DNA from: Tethya wilhelma
Taxonomy: Eukaryota; Porifera; Demospongiae; Tethyida; Tethyidae
Direction: 5' to 3'
Assembly: GCA_964030475.1 (NCBI GenBank)
Contig: CAXIPT010000005.1
Span: forward strand, 2,165,164-2,229,163
Length of the DNA stretch: 64,000 nucleotides
Part shown: positions 1-13,216 of the stretch, one piece after another
How the letters are laid out: every line of letters begins with the position of its first letter
Numbering within the stretch: the first letter of the stretch is position 1
Program-made: the position numbers and the translations under genes
The notes under the pieces: generated by a model
Seen by the model: only the letters and a program-made list of their open reading frames with translations
The model's database searches: none
Told to the model about the DNA's origin: nothing

Positions 1-62
<62 letters not shown>

Positions 63-88
63 ACGCGTGTGTGTGTGTGTGTGTGTGA
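1..88. repeat. (GT)n microsatellite
   Basis: Almost pure GT dinucleotide repeat at the window edge, interrupted by GCACGC near 61-66. Confidence 0.97.
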
Positions 89-483
89 ATTGTCTAGTGA
101 ACACGATGTTGTGTTTTCATACATAATACAAAGTTTCAAGCAATCATCCAAGATATTAAACACATGATAAGTTTATGGACTCACTGTCTTCTCGTTATTT
201 GCGGGCTGCTGGAAGCAGAGCCACCTGTGCTGTCCTTGACAGTGAGAGTAGCATTCCCTAATGAGTCATCTGGCCTTAGCAAGTGAGTCAACGAGCCAGG
301 AGGACTGGGAGCTTCTGTGCTAGCTAGGCGCGCTGTCTGGTTTCTCGGCTATTTTTTCATGAAGTGGTAAAGGTCGGTGCGCGCGCCCCACAGAAATGTT
401 TCCCTGCGCCCGCCAAATTAATTGACCCTCTCAGATTGATTAGAGAGATCACCGCAACGTTCTTATTAGAGTCTATCAGCAGC

Positions 484-793
484 ATGCAGTGTATTCTATT
501 ATGCTTGGCCTCGATGGTTATTATTGTGTACACTTCGGAGTCATTTTCAAAGCAAGTCACCTCTCTAGCTTACGTAGACGAGCCACACACCACTCACAGT
601 ACTAGTGACCCAGAGTCAACTCTGAAACTTCAAGGTAGTGAAGAAGCGGAAAGTAACCTGAATGTGCTGTTAGAATCAGCTTGGACAGAAGTACTTATTC
701 AAAAGGGAGTCAAATTTGTGACTATTGACTGTTTACCTTGGTTGAGCAACTTCCCAGGAGGACAAGTAACCTGGCTGGAAGCTTTCCAACAAG
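484..793 (+). CDS. Gene A exon 1: signal peptide and first half of Ig domain
   Basis: The ATG at 484 starts MQCILLCLASMVIIVYTS, a typical signal peptide. The C-terminal part reads IDCLPWLSNFPGGQVTWL, which fits the B and C strands of an Ig domain (Cys, then Trp). The exon ends in CAAG followed by a GTACAC donor, phase 1. Gene B exon 1 has the matching MDCLP...ITWF pattern at the same place. Confidence 0.7.
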
Positions 794-1916
794 GTACACT
801 GTATTTATAAAGTTTTATAATTTATCACAAATCTTTATTAAATGCATAGGTAAATAGCCAAATTATGGAAATGATGTTCTAAAGTGCTAGGCTCATTCCC
901 AGGCTCCCCGCCTACCTTACACGTAAGAAAAAGTGGAGCCTGGTAGCTCAATCTCACGTGAACCTACATAAAGCATGGACGTGTGCTTGACAGGTGAAAA
1001 TTGAACATGGGCAGGATACAAAACTATGTAAATTTGCGCAATTGCATGTCCACGCAATTACTTAGCTATAGCTAGCTATAGCCAGAGGAGGTTCGACATC
1101 CACTGGGCCAATATGACATAGGGCGTTCCTAATTAAAGTCACGTGACTGTATTTCCTAGTCACAATTTGAGGTACTTCCTTGACTTATCACGACCTTTGC
1201 TACTATTGAGTAAGCAACTTAGCACCGAAGGCAACAAAGTTTTGTGATGCCACTGCTCCACCTGCAGTGATGCCAGGTCCTAATTAGTAGCTATTCAGAC
1301 AAAGGAACTCAAAATAAAGGATTCCTAGGCATTAAAATCAGAGAAGTGAGCTATGTGACCAGGAAACGATATCACATGATCCATAGTTGCCAACCTCCAG
1401 CTGAGCTCTAGTGGGACATTAAAACTGCGCACGCGAAAATAGTTAGCCATGCCTCTTTTACGTGATGACACACCCCTTTAATTGCAATAGTTCAAAGTGC
1501 AAAATGCTTTTTAGCGTAGCGATTGTGAACTAGCGCTACAAAAAACTCAATATTAGGCTTTTTAAATAGATTTAGGACATTTTTTGTAACCATAGAGTTG
1601 CTAAAAGCCAAATTTTTAGGTAAAAAGCTGCATTTTTCAAGAAAAGCAGGACACATCCTTGCTTTTAGAACAGGTCGGGACACGGTGGGACGGAGGTCAA
1701 AAAAGCGGGACTGTCCCGCCAGAATCGGGACGGTTGGCAACTATGATGATCTCATTAATATTGCAATTAGCCTGCAATGGCCCGCAGATGTTGGACATCC
1801 TCTGAACTATAGCTAGCTGTGTCTATGGTTCTGTGCAAGCTTACAGAAATACGAATGGAGTCTTGATGATTTTCTCAATCATGTTGTCTGATACGAGGAG
1901 CTGACATAATACAGGC

Positions 1917-1974
<58 letters not shown>

Positions 1975-2755
1975 TACATATATAGACGATACATACATAC
2001 ATACATACAGACTATACATAATACTGACAGAAATACGAATGGAGTCTTGATGATTTTCTCAATCATGTTGCCTGATACGAGGAGCTGACAGGTTCCCTAC
2101 CACTGAATAAAGAGTCCGACCAGACGGAAAAGCTGTACCAACAGAGTGGTATAGCTCAAAAAATACAAAGACAAAGATGACAGATGCTCAGTGCGTTCAT
2201 AGCAAAGCAATTCGGGTTGTACATGACTGTGATTAGCACTTTTATTTTGCTGGTAAACCCTTCGCTTTTTTGCTGAAGCAGAGTTCAAGATTGAGCATTC
2301 AAGAATGTCCAGCAGCCGTCATCCCAGCCTTTTAGAAGTGTCCTGAGACAAGAAAACTGTTCTAGCTACTTCTTTCAACCCTTCGCTTCATGGCTAAAGC
2401 TATTAACGATAGACATCTCACTCTCCTAGAGAGAATTCTACAGTACCGAGTACTAGCTCTACACTTCTCAAAAAACCCCCAAAAAACTACAAAATAACCC
2501 ACATGTGTAGGTAGACTAGGAATTATCTCATTATGGAATGTTTCACGCATGCAATTGTTATTTCCTTGATTCACATGAGATTAGCGACCTGGCTCCCCCT
2601 TTGCTTACGTGTAATTGTATAAGGTAGGCAGGGAGCCTGGCAACGAGGCTATTAAATTGCCATCCTTTCACAGATTCTTTAATTGCCATTTCCTTTAGCA
2701 TTATGGAAGTGCATCCAATTGGTATGGTTTCACTGATCACAAATTAAGACATTAG

Positions 2756-2789
<34 letters not shown>

Positions 2790-2930
2790 ATGCGTGTGTA
2801 TGTGTGTGCAATATCAGTGATAAACAGGATACATATTCACACACGCACACACACACACGCACACACACACACACACACACACATGCACACACACGCAAAC
2901 ATACACACACACACACACACACACACGCAA

Positions 2931-3009
<79 letters not shown>

Positions 3010-6000
3010 TACACATTTAAATTCTATCTATCTTTAGCTCATACGTTCACACTCCCTGTGCACACATGCTTGTACTAATTTACTAAACAACCTCTGGTTT
3101 ATTAAATTTATCCTAGTGTCTACAATGAATAATGGTGATGGTCATTATAAGATTGGTGGGGACTCTGATCGATGGCTGAACTTCACTGCCCAACACCACA
3201 ACATAGATCGTTGTACTTACACATGCCGTGTCTGTGTTAGCCATGGCACCGTGGATGAAGAATGCCATGATGCTGCCTTAACTCTACACTATCCAGAGGC
3301 TTCACATGCTAAGCATTTGGGTAAGTGGTCATTATGTACAGTACATCCTCACATCAAGCATAGATACTAGAGGCATGCATGGTTCTAGCAGGCTTCCTTT
3401 GCAGAAGTACAGTGATATGCACAAGGAGACAAGGATTCTGCCATAGTATCAATAACCACATTCATGTACATGATATGAATGGTTGCTAATAACCAAATGC
3501 ATTTGCCTTGTTCCCAGGCTCCTCCAGCACATATATTTTCTTCAAAAATAAGGAGAGAGAGCCTGGTACATTTTATCCCATGCACATAAGTGATACAAGG
3601 TAGACATGAAAGTAGACGTGGACTACGTCAGCAATTTTTTTTTGTCATCTCAGCTCATGCCCACTTTGTTTTTTCACTCTTGTAAAGCCTTTGTTTAGCC
3701 TTGGTAAGGGAGCTAGCTGTAGAAGTTACATTATCATGATCCATTATTGCTATTTTGTTGAAACTCACCCTGAATTGACCAAGATTTTCCGTATACATGC
3801 AGAAATCGCCATCATTTTTTAGAGTACATAGAAGCAGTTACAATAATTATGCTGTCAAAGCATCAATAGCTAAACAATTCCTCAGAAACATGTGGTAAAA
3901 AACTTACATAATTGTTCATTGTAAAAAATATTAAGCACATCAGTGATTGCATCACTCACATGATAAAATGTACCAGTCTCTCTTTCTCCTTTTTTTTTAA
4001 AGAAAATATACGCGAGTTAGGGAGGAGCCTGGGAACAAGGCTACAAATGCATGGGTGTGATATAGAAAAGGTTCAAGGTCAAAAAGTCAGGCTTAATTCA
4101 CTATGTCGTTAATTGCATTCCTTTCTCCATGCCTACTCACTCTCAAATAGCAGTTTGCTGTTGCTTGGAAGGGCTTAGATGACAAAGGTACGATGCTAAA
4201 CAAGCCTCAAATGTCTTAAGAATGGAACTAGATAGGCCAGATAAGATCAAAGATCACTTATATGCCATCATTTGAATGAATCTTTTGAAGCTAGGGCTAG
4301 GGCTAGGGCTAGGTGTGAGGTGTTACAACCTAGTAAGTTAGGGACCTAGTAATAAACTCCTTTATATATTTAGCCATACATTATACACTGTATAATGGAG
4401 CACATGATAATCATACTAATACTTGACCTGTTGACCTTTGCAGAACTTCCTCTTAGTGCAGTGATTATAGAGATGGCATCAAACTCTTGGCTCTGTACAC
4501 AGCAGCAATGGAATTTGTGATTGCTGAGTGCTATATGAGCATGCAAGCCAAAGCTACAAAAAGTTGTAAAGAAGGCTAATTATGTTACAGTTATTGTAGT
4601 ATTCGTAAAATAATGCAACTCGTATTGTTGAACAATATTACACAATATTGGCCACTTTTGAACTGTAGTGAAATATGTNATTGATAGCATGCAGCCCTAC
4701 TTTTCTTACTGTATCGACCAATAATTAGGCTGCTACCACAAGATATGTGTAGGCTGTAAAGGCTCAATACTAATCATGTCATTTCTCTAAAATTCCTTGG
4801 TACACGTGATGAGAATCTATATTGTGTTATATTCATTATATGCACACATGTTCAAAGTTAAACGTCAAGAAATTTTTGGTCCTGGCAATTGTCTTCTCTC
4901 TCGACTGGATGTAATTCCTTGTGAATTCAGAGACCGTCGTATTATTGTTCCAGGATTTAAGTAAGTAATATAATATTTGGTGTGATTCTAAACCTTCTTT
5001 ATGTTTGCTAGGATATGCATGTACGTGATGATAAATGGTTTCTAATTCATACGTTACAGTGAATTTGGATTCTATCGAACGATCTTCAGATCTGGATCAG
5101 CTGGTACTCCTATTTGTCGAGTTCGACTTTTAGATCAAGTAGTTAGGCCAATCCCTTCTATAACATCTCTGCAGCAAGATGAAATTAAACTATTAGCGAT
5201 TGATACAAGGTATAAAAATTATTATATTAATTGGGGCGAGCCTGAATGAGCCCCACAGGAATGGCATTGAGGAAGTGTAATGCATGCATGCACGGCATTT
5301 ACCAACCCGGAAATAGCTAGGATGCTCAAATAATATGGAAACCAGAAAATTTTAATATCCTGGTGTCAGCTCAGACTTACAGTATTTCTATTTACACGTG
5401 TGCATGCAAAAAATTAATGAAGAACATACGTGTGTTAAAGTTCCTGACAGCACTGCTATGCTCAGTCAGCTTAGCCTAGCTAGCTGCTTATTTCTTCACT
5501 GACACACCCTCCTACCTAGACGAATGGACAGCTGGCACAGCCAGATCAAGTTGGCAGACTAGCCCGCTTGTGACCATGACTGTTGGAGTTGTATATAATT
5601 TTATAGGCTCAAAATCATTAATTTTCAAAATTATAAAGTTTGCCTATAATTATCACAAGATAATAAGATAGATAATCATGCTCTTATCTATAGTATAATT
5701 ATAGTCCTGCATCAGAGTGAAGATTCTTCGCTCAGCATTGCTCAGGAAATATAAGCTTTAAACTATAGTGGGTTTTAGCTCACAAATAATCCTACAATTA
5801 ATGCAACGCAACAGGAAATTTGTAAACCAGCCTTGTATGTCTGTCAATCCTATTCCATTCTCTTTTTTGTCATGCACTGAACAGCTTAGACATCACTATG
5901 TCTTCGTTGGAGAACACTCTGATGGTGTATAACATATCATGTCGTCCTGAGTTCAGCCTTGCATTCTTCTCATTAGATGATATTAATTTACCAGAGCGTG

Positions 6001-8103
6001 ACTGCTTGGATCTGGACCCAACTCTTGGCAAAAATAGGTATAATTTATTATCTTTGTTTGCTCATGTTTGTTTCATAACAGTTACTATATTTTCAGTAGT
6101 CATTAACGTAATAACAATTATGTACAAAATTGTTTGATCATTTTTTTGTGTCTATAGGTGTACAACCTATTTGTTGGTAGATGGAAGTCCGTTTGAAACC
6201 TTTGAATTTTGTGNGGTTCTTGTGGTTGTGAAGGAGGAGGAGGAGGAGAAGTCTGACTACTGGACAACAGTGACGGTTGTGAAGGAGGCGAAGTCTGACT
6301 ACTGGACAACAGTGATGGTTCTTGTGGTTGTGAAGGAGGAGGAGGAGGAGAAGTCTGACTACCGGACAGAACAAATGATTCTTGTTGTTCTGTAGGGAAT
6401 TTGGAGATAGTGTACTTTTGTTACGCTTAGATGGCCGTCCTAGTTTTCTCCTTTTCAGGGCTTGGCATTTTCGCTCATAATTCTTAGCTCGACGTCCAAG
6501 CATGAGTTTTCTCCCTCCCATTCTGTGTATTATTGCACAATATACAGCTTAATGTAGTTAAACTCAAGCTACTCACAAAGTTTAGAAGTATTCTTTGAGT
6601 ACAAAAACTACACAAAAATTTTTCCCCACTGTCCAACTATTAATAGGCATTCAGTAATGTACTGCAAAATTTAACTGTCCATTTGCATTGGTTGTATTGT
6701 TACAAATGCAGGGAAGTAGTTTATTGCTACTACTTTGGTTGTATTATGAAGAAAAAACTACACACGTTAAATTCACTAGTTAAATTCACAATTCACTTCA
6801 TATTTTATGGTAAAATACTTAAGATTTAATTTTATTGACAACTTACATCGCTTCCTAGTCAACTTGACACTGCTCGCTGCTACTGGTCTAGCTTGCGTAG
6901 TTAGCGTTCGCAAGTTTCGCAATGGCTTTGGCCTGTTAGCTTGAAGCGTTGCTAACGATCTTTTCCCTATAGTTCTTGTAACGACGTGACGTCACCGTGT
7001 CGCGGATTCAGTCTGACGTAATAATTGAATGATACACGCGTTTCTAATCGATTAATCCCTACTCCCACTCTATTTAGCCTCGTTCCCAGGCTCCCTCCCA
7101 CCGGAAATTATGGAAGTGCGCAAAGAAAGAGGGAGCCTGGTATCTAAAATCACGTGGGGTAGAAGGGTGGTAGAAGGGTGATTAGTGTGCGTGGGCATGG
7201 CGATTGATATCTTAGCCTGCCCACGCTTTAAATTGGAGTTCAACCGAGTTCAACTGAGTTCAACAGTGGAAAGCAAACGGTAGATTGTGTATTTGTAACA
7301 GAAACAGCAAATGGGTGTTAGAAAGAGTATTATTAGGCTGTCTATGGCTTGAGTCTGCATCAAACTGTCCAAAATTAGCCGACCTGGCAACTTGAATGGC
7401 AGAATACTCGCGCGAGCTGATTTTCTACCAAGTATTGGTAGTGTAGAGCATCAGTAAGTTATACATTATAACCATAGACTATTGATAGACAATATACTAG
7501 TAGCGACTAGCTTTCTTTACAACTTTGTAGCTGCTCGTAGCGCTCAGCGATCGCGAATATTGCTTCTGTGCGCAGAACCAAGAGTTTGACGTCATAAATC
7601 TAACCGCTGCACCCACGCATTTATTCTTTAGCAACAATTGACGTCATACACGTGATTTTAGNTTTGTGCCCAAATCTTGGCCGGTAATCTAATCCTGCCT
7701 GCTGTACTTTATTCCACTTTTTAGCCGAGTGATAAGATTAGCAGGAATTTGAACTATTTAGTGTGTCAGCTATTTCAGTACAGATCATTGTTTGAACCAT
7801 TTACAACAAATTTATATAGCTATATATAAGATGGATCAAAAATGAAAATGAAGTAGTCATGTGCCGAAATTGAGACCATTCCTTGTTCCAATACTTTTTA
7901 TAGCATTGCCCATTCCTACACTGCTTATTTTTTTGAAATTGTTAATTATGTATGTGTACGTACATACATACCCCATGTAGATATCAATGAGTGTGAAGGG
8001 AGCCACAACTGTACTGGAGGATACTGCGTCAATACTGATGGCTCTTTCTCGTGTGCTTGTATTCCTGGGTTTTGGTTGGACACTGACCAACAAACTTGTA
8101 TTG
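484..8103 (+). CDS. Gene A: 5' part of an Ig/EGF secreted or receptor gene
   Basis: Seven candidate exons: 484-793, 3117-3320, 4870-4960, 5060-5209, 5885-6037, 6158 to about 6213, and 7981-8103. The first two are a paralogue of gene B exons 1-2 and encode a signal peptide plus an Ig-like domain split by an intron. The next four join in one open frame through phase-2 introns and encode a module I do not recognise. The last is a calcium-binding-type EGF. No stop, membrane span or kinase was found downstream on this strand: the next clear exons (9985-12027) lie on the other strand. The gene may be a truncated copy, may be rearranged, or may splice further than I can see. An N at 6214 interrupts the sixth exon. 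The 484 ATG is chosen because a hydrophobic signal-like stretch follows it directly; the frame is open upstream without another ATG. Confidence 0.6.
1083..1804. mobile_element. MITE, CAGAGGAGGT family, copy 1
   Basis: Inverted ends: CAGAGGAGGTTCGACATCC on the left and the complement of CAGAGGATGTCCAACATC on the right. A second copy sits at 36996-37476 in gene B intron 1. This copy is itself interrupted by the element at 1382-1745. Confidence 0.7.
1382..1745. mobile_element. Nested MITE with CATAGTTGCCAACC ends
   Basis: A 364-bp insertion with perfect 14-bp inverted ends (CATAGTTGCCAACC and GGTTGGCAACTATG), flanked by the direct repeat ATGATC (1376-1381 and 1746-1751). The copy of the host element at 36996 lacks this insert, giving an empty site. 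The interior has GC-rich GGGAC/GTCCC motifs. Confidence 0.8.
1842..2090. repeat. 65-bp direct repeats around a (CAGA)n and (ATAC)n microsatellite
   Basis: The block starting ACAGAAATACGAATGGAG occurs at 1842-1907 and again at 2029-2090, nearly identical. Between them are about 15 copies of CAGA (1914-1973) and several ATAC units. Confidence 0.9.
2757..3006. repeat. (TG)n then (AC)n microsatellites
   Basis: TG repeats at 2757-2803 and AC repeats at 2838-3006 with a short unique spacer. The open frames over this stretch are dinucleotide artefacts. Confidence 0.97.
3117..3320 (+). CDS. Gene A exon 2: second half of Ig domain
   Basis: Acceptor TATCCTAG, donor GTAAGT, phase 1 to phase 1, 204 bp. 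The protein has [16 protein letters not shown] (the F-strand cysteine pattern of an Ig domain) and ECHDAALTL. These motifs recur in the same order in gene B exon 2 (43449-43688), so the two exons are clear paralogues. Confidence 0.78.
3503..4043. mobile_element. MITE with 9-bp target duplication, CCAGGCTCC family
   Basis: Ends TTGCCTTGTTCCCAGGCTCC and the complement of TAGCCTTGTTCCCAGGCTCC. Flanked by perfect 9-bp direct repeats CAAATGCAT (3494-3502 and 4044-4052). The interior matches the inverted copy at 33428-34003. A 9-bp duplication is typical of Mutator-like transposases; that assignment is an inference. Confidence 0.85.
4053..4856. other. Gene A intron, no clear gene
   Basis: Contains a short (GGGCTA)n run at about 4292-4315 and an N at 4679. 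After a CTTTGCAG acceptor at 4443 there is a 24-codon open stretch beginning ELPLSAVIIEM that ends in TGA. It could be an alternative terminal exon, but nothing supports that beyond the splice phase. Confidence 0.4.
4870..6213 (+). CDS. Gene A exons 3-6: unrecognised cysteine-containing module
   Basis: Exons 4870-4960, 5060-5209, 5885-6037 and 6158 to about 6213 join without a stop through AA|T, AG|C and AG|G borders (phase 2). The first acceptor is weak and could lie slightly upstream. The joined protein has short blocks such as GPGNCLLSRLDVIPCEF, FRSGSAGTPICRV, MVYNISCRPEF and RCTTYLLVDGSPFETFEFC, with about seven cysteines. I do not recognise the fold. The phase-2 introns differ from the phase-1 introns of the EGF, Ig and SRCR exons. 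The module ends at the N at 6214, where low-complexity DNA begins. Confidence 0.5.
6215..6400. repeat. Imperfect tandem repeat, GAGGAG/TCTGACTAC units
   Basis: Three to four copies of a unit of about 40-70 bp containing GAAGGAGGAGGAGGAG, AAGTCTGACTAC and TGGACAACAGTGA. On the minus strand one frame reads as a Ser/Thr/Pro/Gln-rich repeat. The N at 6214 is directly adjacent. Confidence 0.75.
6216..6521 (-). CDS. Possible first exon of an unknown basic protein
   Basis: A minus-strand frame opening at 6521 begins MGGRKLMLGRRAKNYERK and continues with RRKLGRPSKRN, an AT-hook-like basic motif. It then runs into the tandem repeat and the N at 6214. The basic start is more protein-like than the repeat-derived rest. 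It may be the start of a transposon or host gene cut by the repeat or an assembly join. No family recognised. Confidence 0.25.
6522..7072. other. Non-coding spacer
   Basis: AT-rich DNA. I see no exon, hairpin or repeat pair here that I can support. Confidence 0.5.
7072..7155. repeat. Solo end of the CCAGGCTCC element family
   Basis: Reads TAGCCTCGTTCCCAGGCTCC, then a short spacer, then GAGGGAGCCTGG and TCACGTG, the same hairpin-like end as the elements at 888, 3503 and 33428. No matching opposite end was found nearby. Confidence 0.6.
7981..8103 (+). CDS. Gene A exon 7: calcium-binding-type EGF domain
   Basis: Acceptor ATGTAG, donor GTAAGA, phase 1 to 1. It encodes DINECEGSHNC, then YCVNTDGSFSC and [16 protein letters not shown]: six cysteines and the D-I-N-E-C start of cbEGF modules. 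Gene B exon 7 (55098-55217) is nearly the same protein ([15 protein letters not shown]). The upstream DNA from 7857 also resembles the sequence before the B exon (54960). Confidence 0.85.
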
Positions 8104-8128
8104 GTAAGAAATTACAGCATTACAGTAG

Positions 8129-8768
8129 CCCTCAATATAAAGTTCCCATTCTGTTTGCATTTCACGTGTAAAACGACGTGCAAATGCGCAAAATAAAACG
8201 CCAAAATGACAGTTTGAAATTATTTATAGCCGTTTCCGTTTTCAGCTGGATTATGTAACGTTGAACGTAAAGTCAGCATTCTGAGCAAGAAGGATTAGCG
8301 CTATATAGCCATTCTGAGGTCTTTTTGTTGGTTCAAAGGCAAGACTAAGCAGTACCAATCAATAGAGCACTTGGACAGCATTTTATTGTAGAGCAACAGC
8401 AAAGTAACAAAGTTGGCTGAAAAAGAAATTTTTTAGCAGCATGGTCAATACAAACGGTAAGAAAAAACCACAAGTATTGTGATTGACAGCCTTACTAGGC
8501 TAAGTGGACTGTGAAAGCTCTCCCTGTAGTACATCACACAGGTTCTTGCTTTGTTTTCATGCTTTAGAGCCTCGTAGCTGCTTTCTGTCCAATCATATTC
8601 CAATTTTTACACGTGATTTGCAATGTTTTGCAATTGCTGCTATGTTGAAACTGCGTTTTTCATTTCCTTATGTGATAATGAGATTTGACACATGGACGTA
8701 ACGTTTTTACGGAAGTGTTTACATTGGCGTTTTACGGAACAGGATAGGAACTTTATTTTGAGGGCTTG
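8129..8768. mobile_element. MITE-like element with AGCCCTCAA ends
   Basis: The left end reads AGCCCTCAATATAAAGTTCC and the right end is the complement of AGCCCTCAAAATAAAGTTCC. Length about 640 bp. No convincing target duplication was seen. No coding capacity. Confidence 0.6.
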
Positions 8769-8959
8769 TATGACTTTGCTCATACAGGTTTATGTACTAG
8801 ACTGATATGAATTATTGTCAGCTCATGCTTATGCTAGTTTTGCGTGTTAATAAGCATGCATAACCTCATTTCCAGGCTCCTCCCAGGCTCCTCCCTTGCA
8901 AATATTTCCTTTGACAATGAAGGTACATGGGATCAGCAGGTCTGCAGCTGTGCTATGGG

Positions 8960-9265
8960 ACTTGCTCAGGCTTGTCCCTCATGTTTGCCCCAAAATTTTA
9001 ACTGTATGCATTCATAGATGCATGGGTGTGGCCTCGAAGCTCATCACAGATGCTCAGATAGGCTGAAAAGCCTCATATCTCAGGAACTACAGGATTTTGG
9101 TGCTTTGTAAAAGGACCTCAGGCCATTTCATATCAGTTGCTAAGCTTTTACTATCTATGCTATGAGGCTCGCTCAGGCTTGTCCCTCAAAATTATGGGTG
9201 TGGCCTCAAAGCTTAGCGCTCAAAGAGGCTGAAAGCCTCAGATTTCAGGAACTACAGGCTTTTGT
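8960..9265. repeat. Degenerate tandem duplication
   Basis: Blocks around GCTCAGGCTTGTCCCTCA, GGTGTGGCCTC and CTCAGGAACTACAGG occur twice, about 200 bp apart. A related stretch lies at 20180-20290. Confidence 0.6.
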
Positions 9266-9360
9266 TGAATTCTTTAGGTAATTTTTTTAGATAATCTCGA
9301 TTATTTTACTTTGGTATACCACTTTTGAAGACTGGAGCTGCTGTTTTTGAGATATAGTTG

Positions 9361-9361
<1 letters not shown>

Positions 9362-9391
<30 letters not shown>

Positions 9392-9418
9392 NGGGGGGGG
9401 GGGGGGGGGGGGGGGGGA
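9362..9418. repeat. (AC)n, N, (G)n simple repeat
   Basis: About 15 AC units, an N at 9392, then 26 G. A likely sequencing or assembly weak point between gene A and gene E. Confidence 0.95.
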
Positions 9419-9984
9419 AGGAGGGAGGATGATATCACGGTAAGTGGTCAGGGAGACATGCAGTTTTAGAGACATCTAGCCTGTTTTGCTAAAGTGAAGC
9501 TAGCTGCTATATTGACAGTTCTAACCACTGTTTTCTGCATAAAAAATCAAGATGTTTCCTAGTTTTGTTCTTAGGATGTCAATCTCCTGATGTTTCAGTC
9601 ATAGGGAGAGGCTGGTTGGAAATATTACATGATGCAGGGATGTATATAAACATGAAGGCAGATACATCCTTTGGCCTCTACAATTTACAGCTAGAATAAA
9701 CTAGCATCTAAAACCATGAGCAAGACCTGCATGTATTTACTAACTCTCAAGTTGTTCTTACCAGGCACTTGTAAACTGGCATGATTAGAGCAGAGGTCAG
9801 GGGTTATGTGTATTTTTGCATCATTACTGACGACATTCATGCAATATTTCTGACCAGGCTCTCCCCTTTCCTTGCCATGCATGATCAAAGGGGAAAAAAA
9901 GCCTAGTAACAAGTATACATACATGTACCCATAATAAATTCGCAAATAAATGATATAATTATGATTAAGCATGACTTCACAAAC

Positions 9985-12027
<2,043 letters not shown>

Positions 12028-12165
12028 TATGCAGTATTAATATTCTAGGCCAGTTTCGAAGCAACTTATAGTCTGACTGTTATATAGCTAGGGCCATCTC
12101 AATTTTGTTTCCTGTTAGCAGAAAAAACTATACAGTAACCACAATCATACGTACTGGGTAGTACG

Positions 12166-12740
12166 TATAGTAGGAATGGGCCGGCTGTCCCATCAAGTTG
12201 ACACAATACAAAATGTTCATGCTTATAAACTTTCAGGGAAAGAAAGCTAAGCCTTCAAATGCATTTAATAGCCTCCCCCAGACAGTTTACTTACTGTATT
12301 AACCAAGAAAACAGGCAGAAAGTTTCTAGAGCACTCTGGAGAGAGCGCTGGCGAGAAGCCACAAGAGTGCAATTTTGTTCTCCCCTTCCTAAACTGACTT
12401 ACTTGAACGCGATTTCCAGACAAACAAAAGGCATTGAGCCAACTTTGACCAAATAGTGGGACTTCATTTCATGCACAGTACGTCCTTTTCAACTCGTTTG
12501 CTGGCGAAAAGGCAGCAAACAAAATCTAGGCAGGTTTGAAATTCTTGATATAAAATACTGTACTGTTTATTTAGCCTTTTGTGCAGGTAAAGGTAGTCAA
12601 TTTAGTTAGCCTTTTATGTAGGTAAAGGTCGTCAACAGAACGCGTGGTTGCATGCATATAATGCGCATGCGCATCCAATGTACACTAGTCTCGGAGTCTC
12701 TGCTATGTGATTGTCTCCATGCACAGTCTACAATAAGACC
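12166..12740. repeat. Dispersed repeat H, copy 1
   Basis: About 500 bp that recurs in direct orientation at 52835-53400, starting with TAGTAGGAATGGGC and continuing through TTTCAGGGAAAGAAAGC, ACTCTGGAGAGAGCGCTGG and TTTGCTGGCGAAAAGGCAGC. Partial inverted relatives lie near 46850-47050. No coding capacity. Confidence 0.8.
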
Positions 12741-13211
12741 CCCGGAAGTACATAATTATATTTTCTTGGACATTGGCGTTTGTACAGGGCAATAGGGAGT
12801 GGCCCTACACGTGGGCAGCTGTAAACAAGCAGTTATTTCTACCAGTTCTAGCTCACACTCAAAACTGGACCAGCTAAAACCATTGTGATATTTGAATAGA
12901 GTAGGTCAAGCGCTCTGGATTGATGCTAAATTTTCCATGGTAAGACAAAAAGTTGTAGAGTATGTGCGGGTATTGCGAGACAGATGGTATTATGAGACAC
13001 TTTCATAAAACTTCGAATTCACTCACTATATGTGATAGCAAAGATAATAATTCTCTGGCTCTGGTGATACTGAGCTCAATGGCGACGTTGTTGGACTCAA
13101 AGGTCGAAGTACAATATATTGGACACGGGCATGCGCAGTACTAGATTGGTACAGAAGTTTCTAGACTTAGCCACGTGTTGAGAGAACAGAAAAGCTCAGA
13201 AAACCCTTGTT
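12741..13211. other. Non-coding spacer
   Basis: I see no exon or repeat pair here that I can support. Confidence 0.4.
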
Positions 13212-13216
13212 CGAAG

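Larger units (their letters stand above)
888..2651. mobile_element. Long MITE-like element, CCAGGCTCC terminal family, about 1.76 kb
   Basis: The ends are inverted repeats: TAGGCTCATTCCCAGGCTCC on the left and the complement of TAGCCTCGTTGCCAGGCTCC on the right. Both continue inward with GCCTACCTTA and ACACGTAAG. The flanks CTAAAGTGC (879-887) and TTAAATTGC (2652-2660) match at 7 of 9 bases, consistent with an old 9-bp target duplication. The element contains two other elements (1083-1804 and 1382-1745) and a microsatellite. It lies in gene A intron 1. No transposase reading frame was seen. Confidence 0.6.

Noticed and set aside
2752..3037. Open frames of alternating Cys-Val or Thr-His
   Set aside because: Pure translation of the TG/AC microsatellite.
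4292..4315. Telomere-like (GGGCTA)n run
   Set aside because: Only about four units and not the usual TTAGGG; treated as a short tandem repeat.
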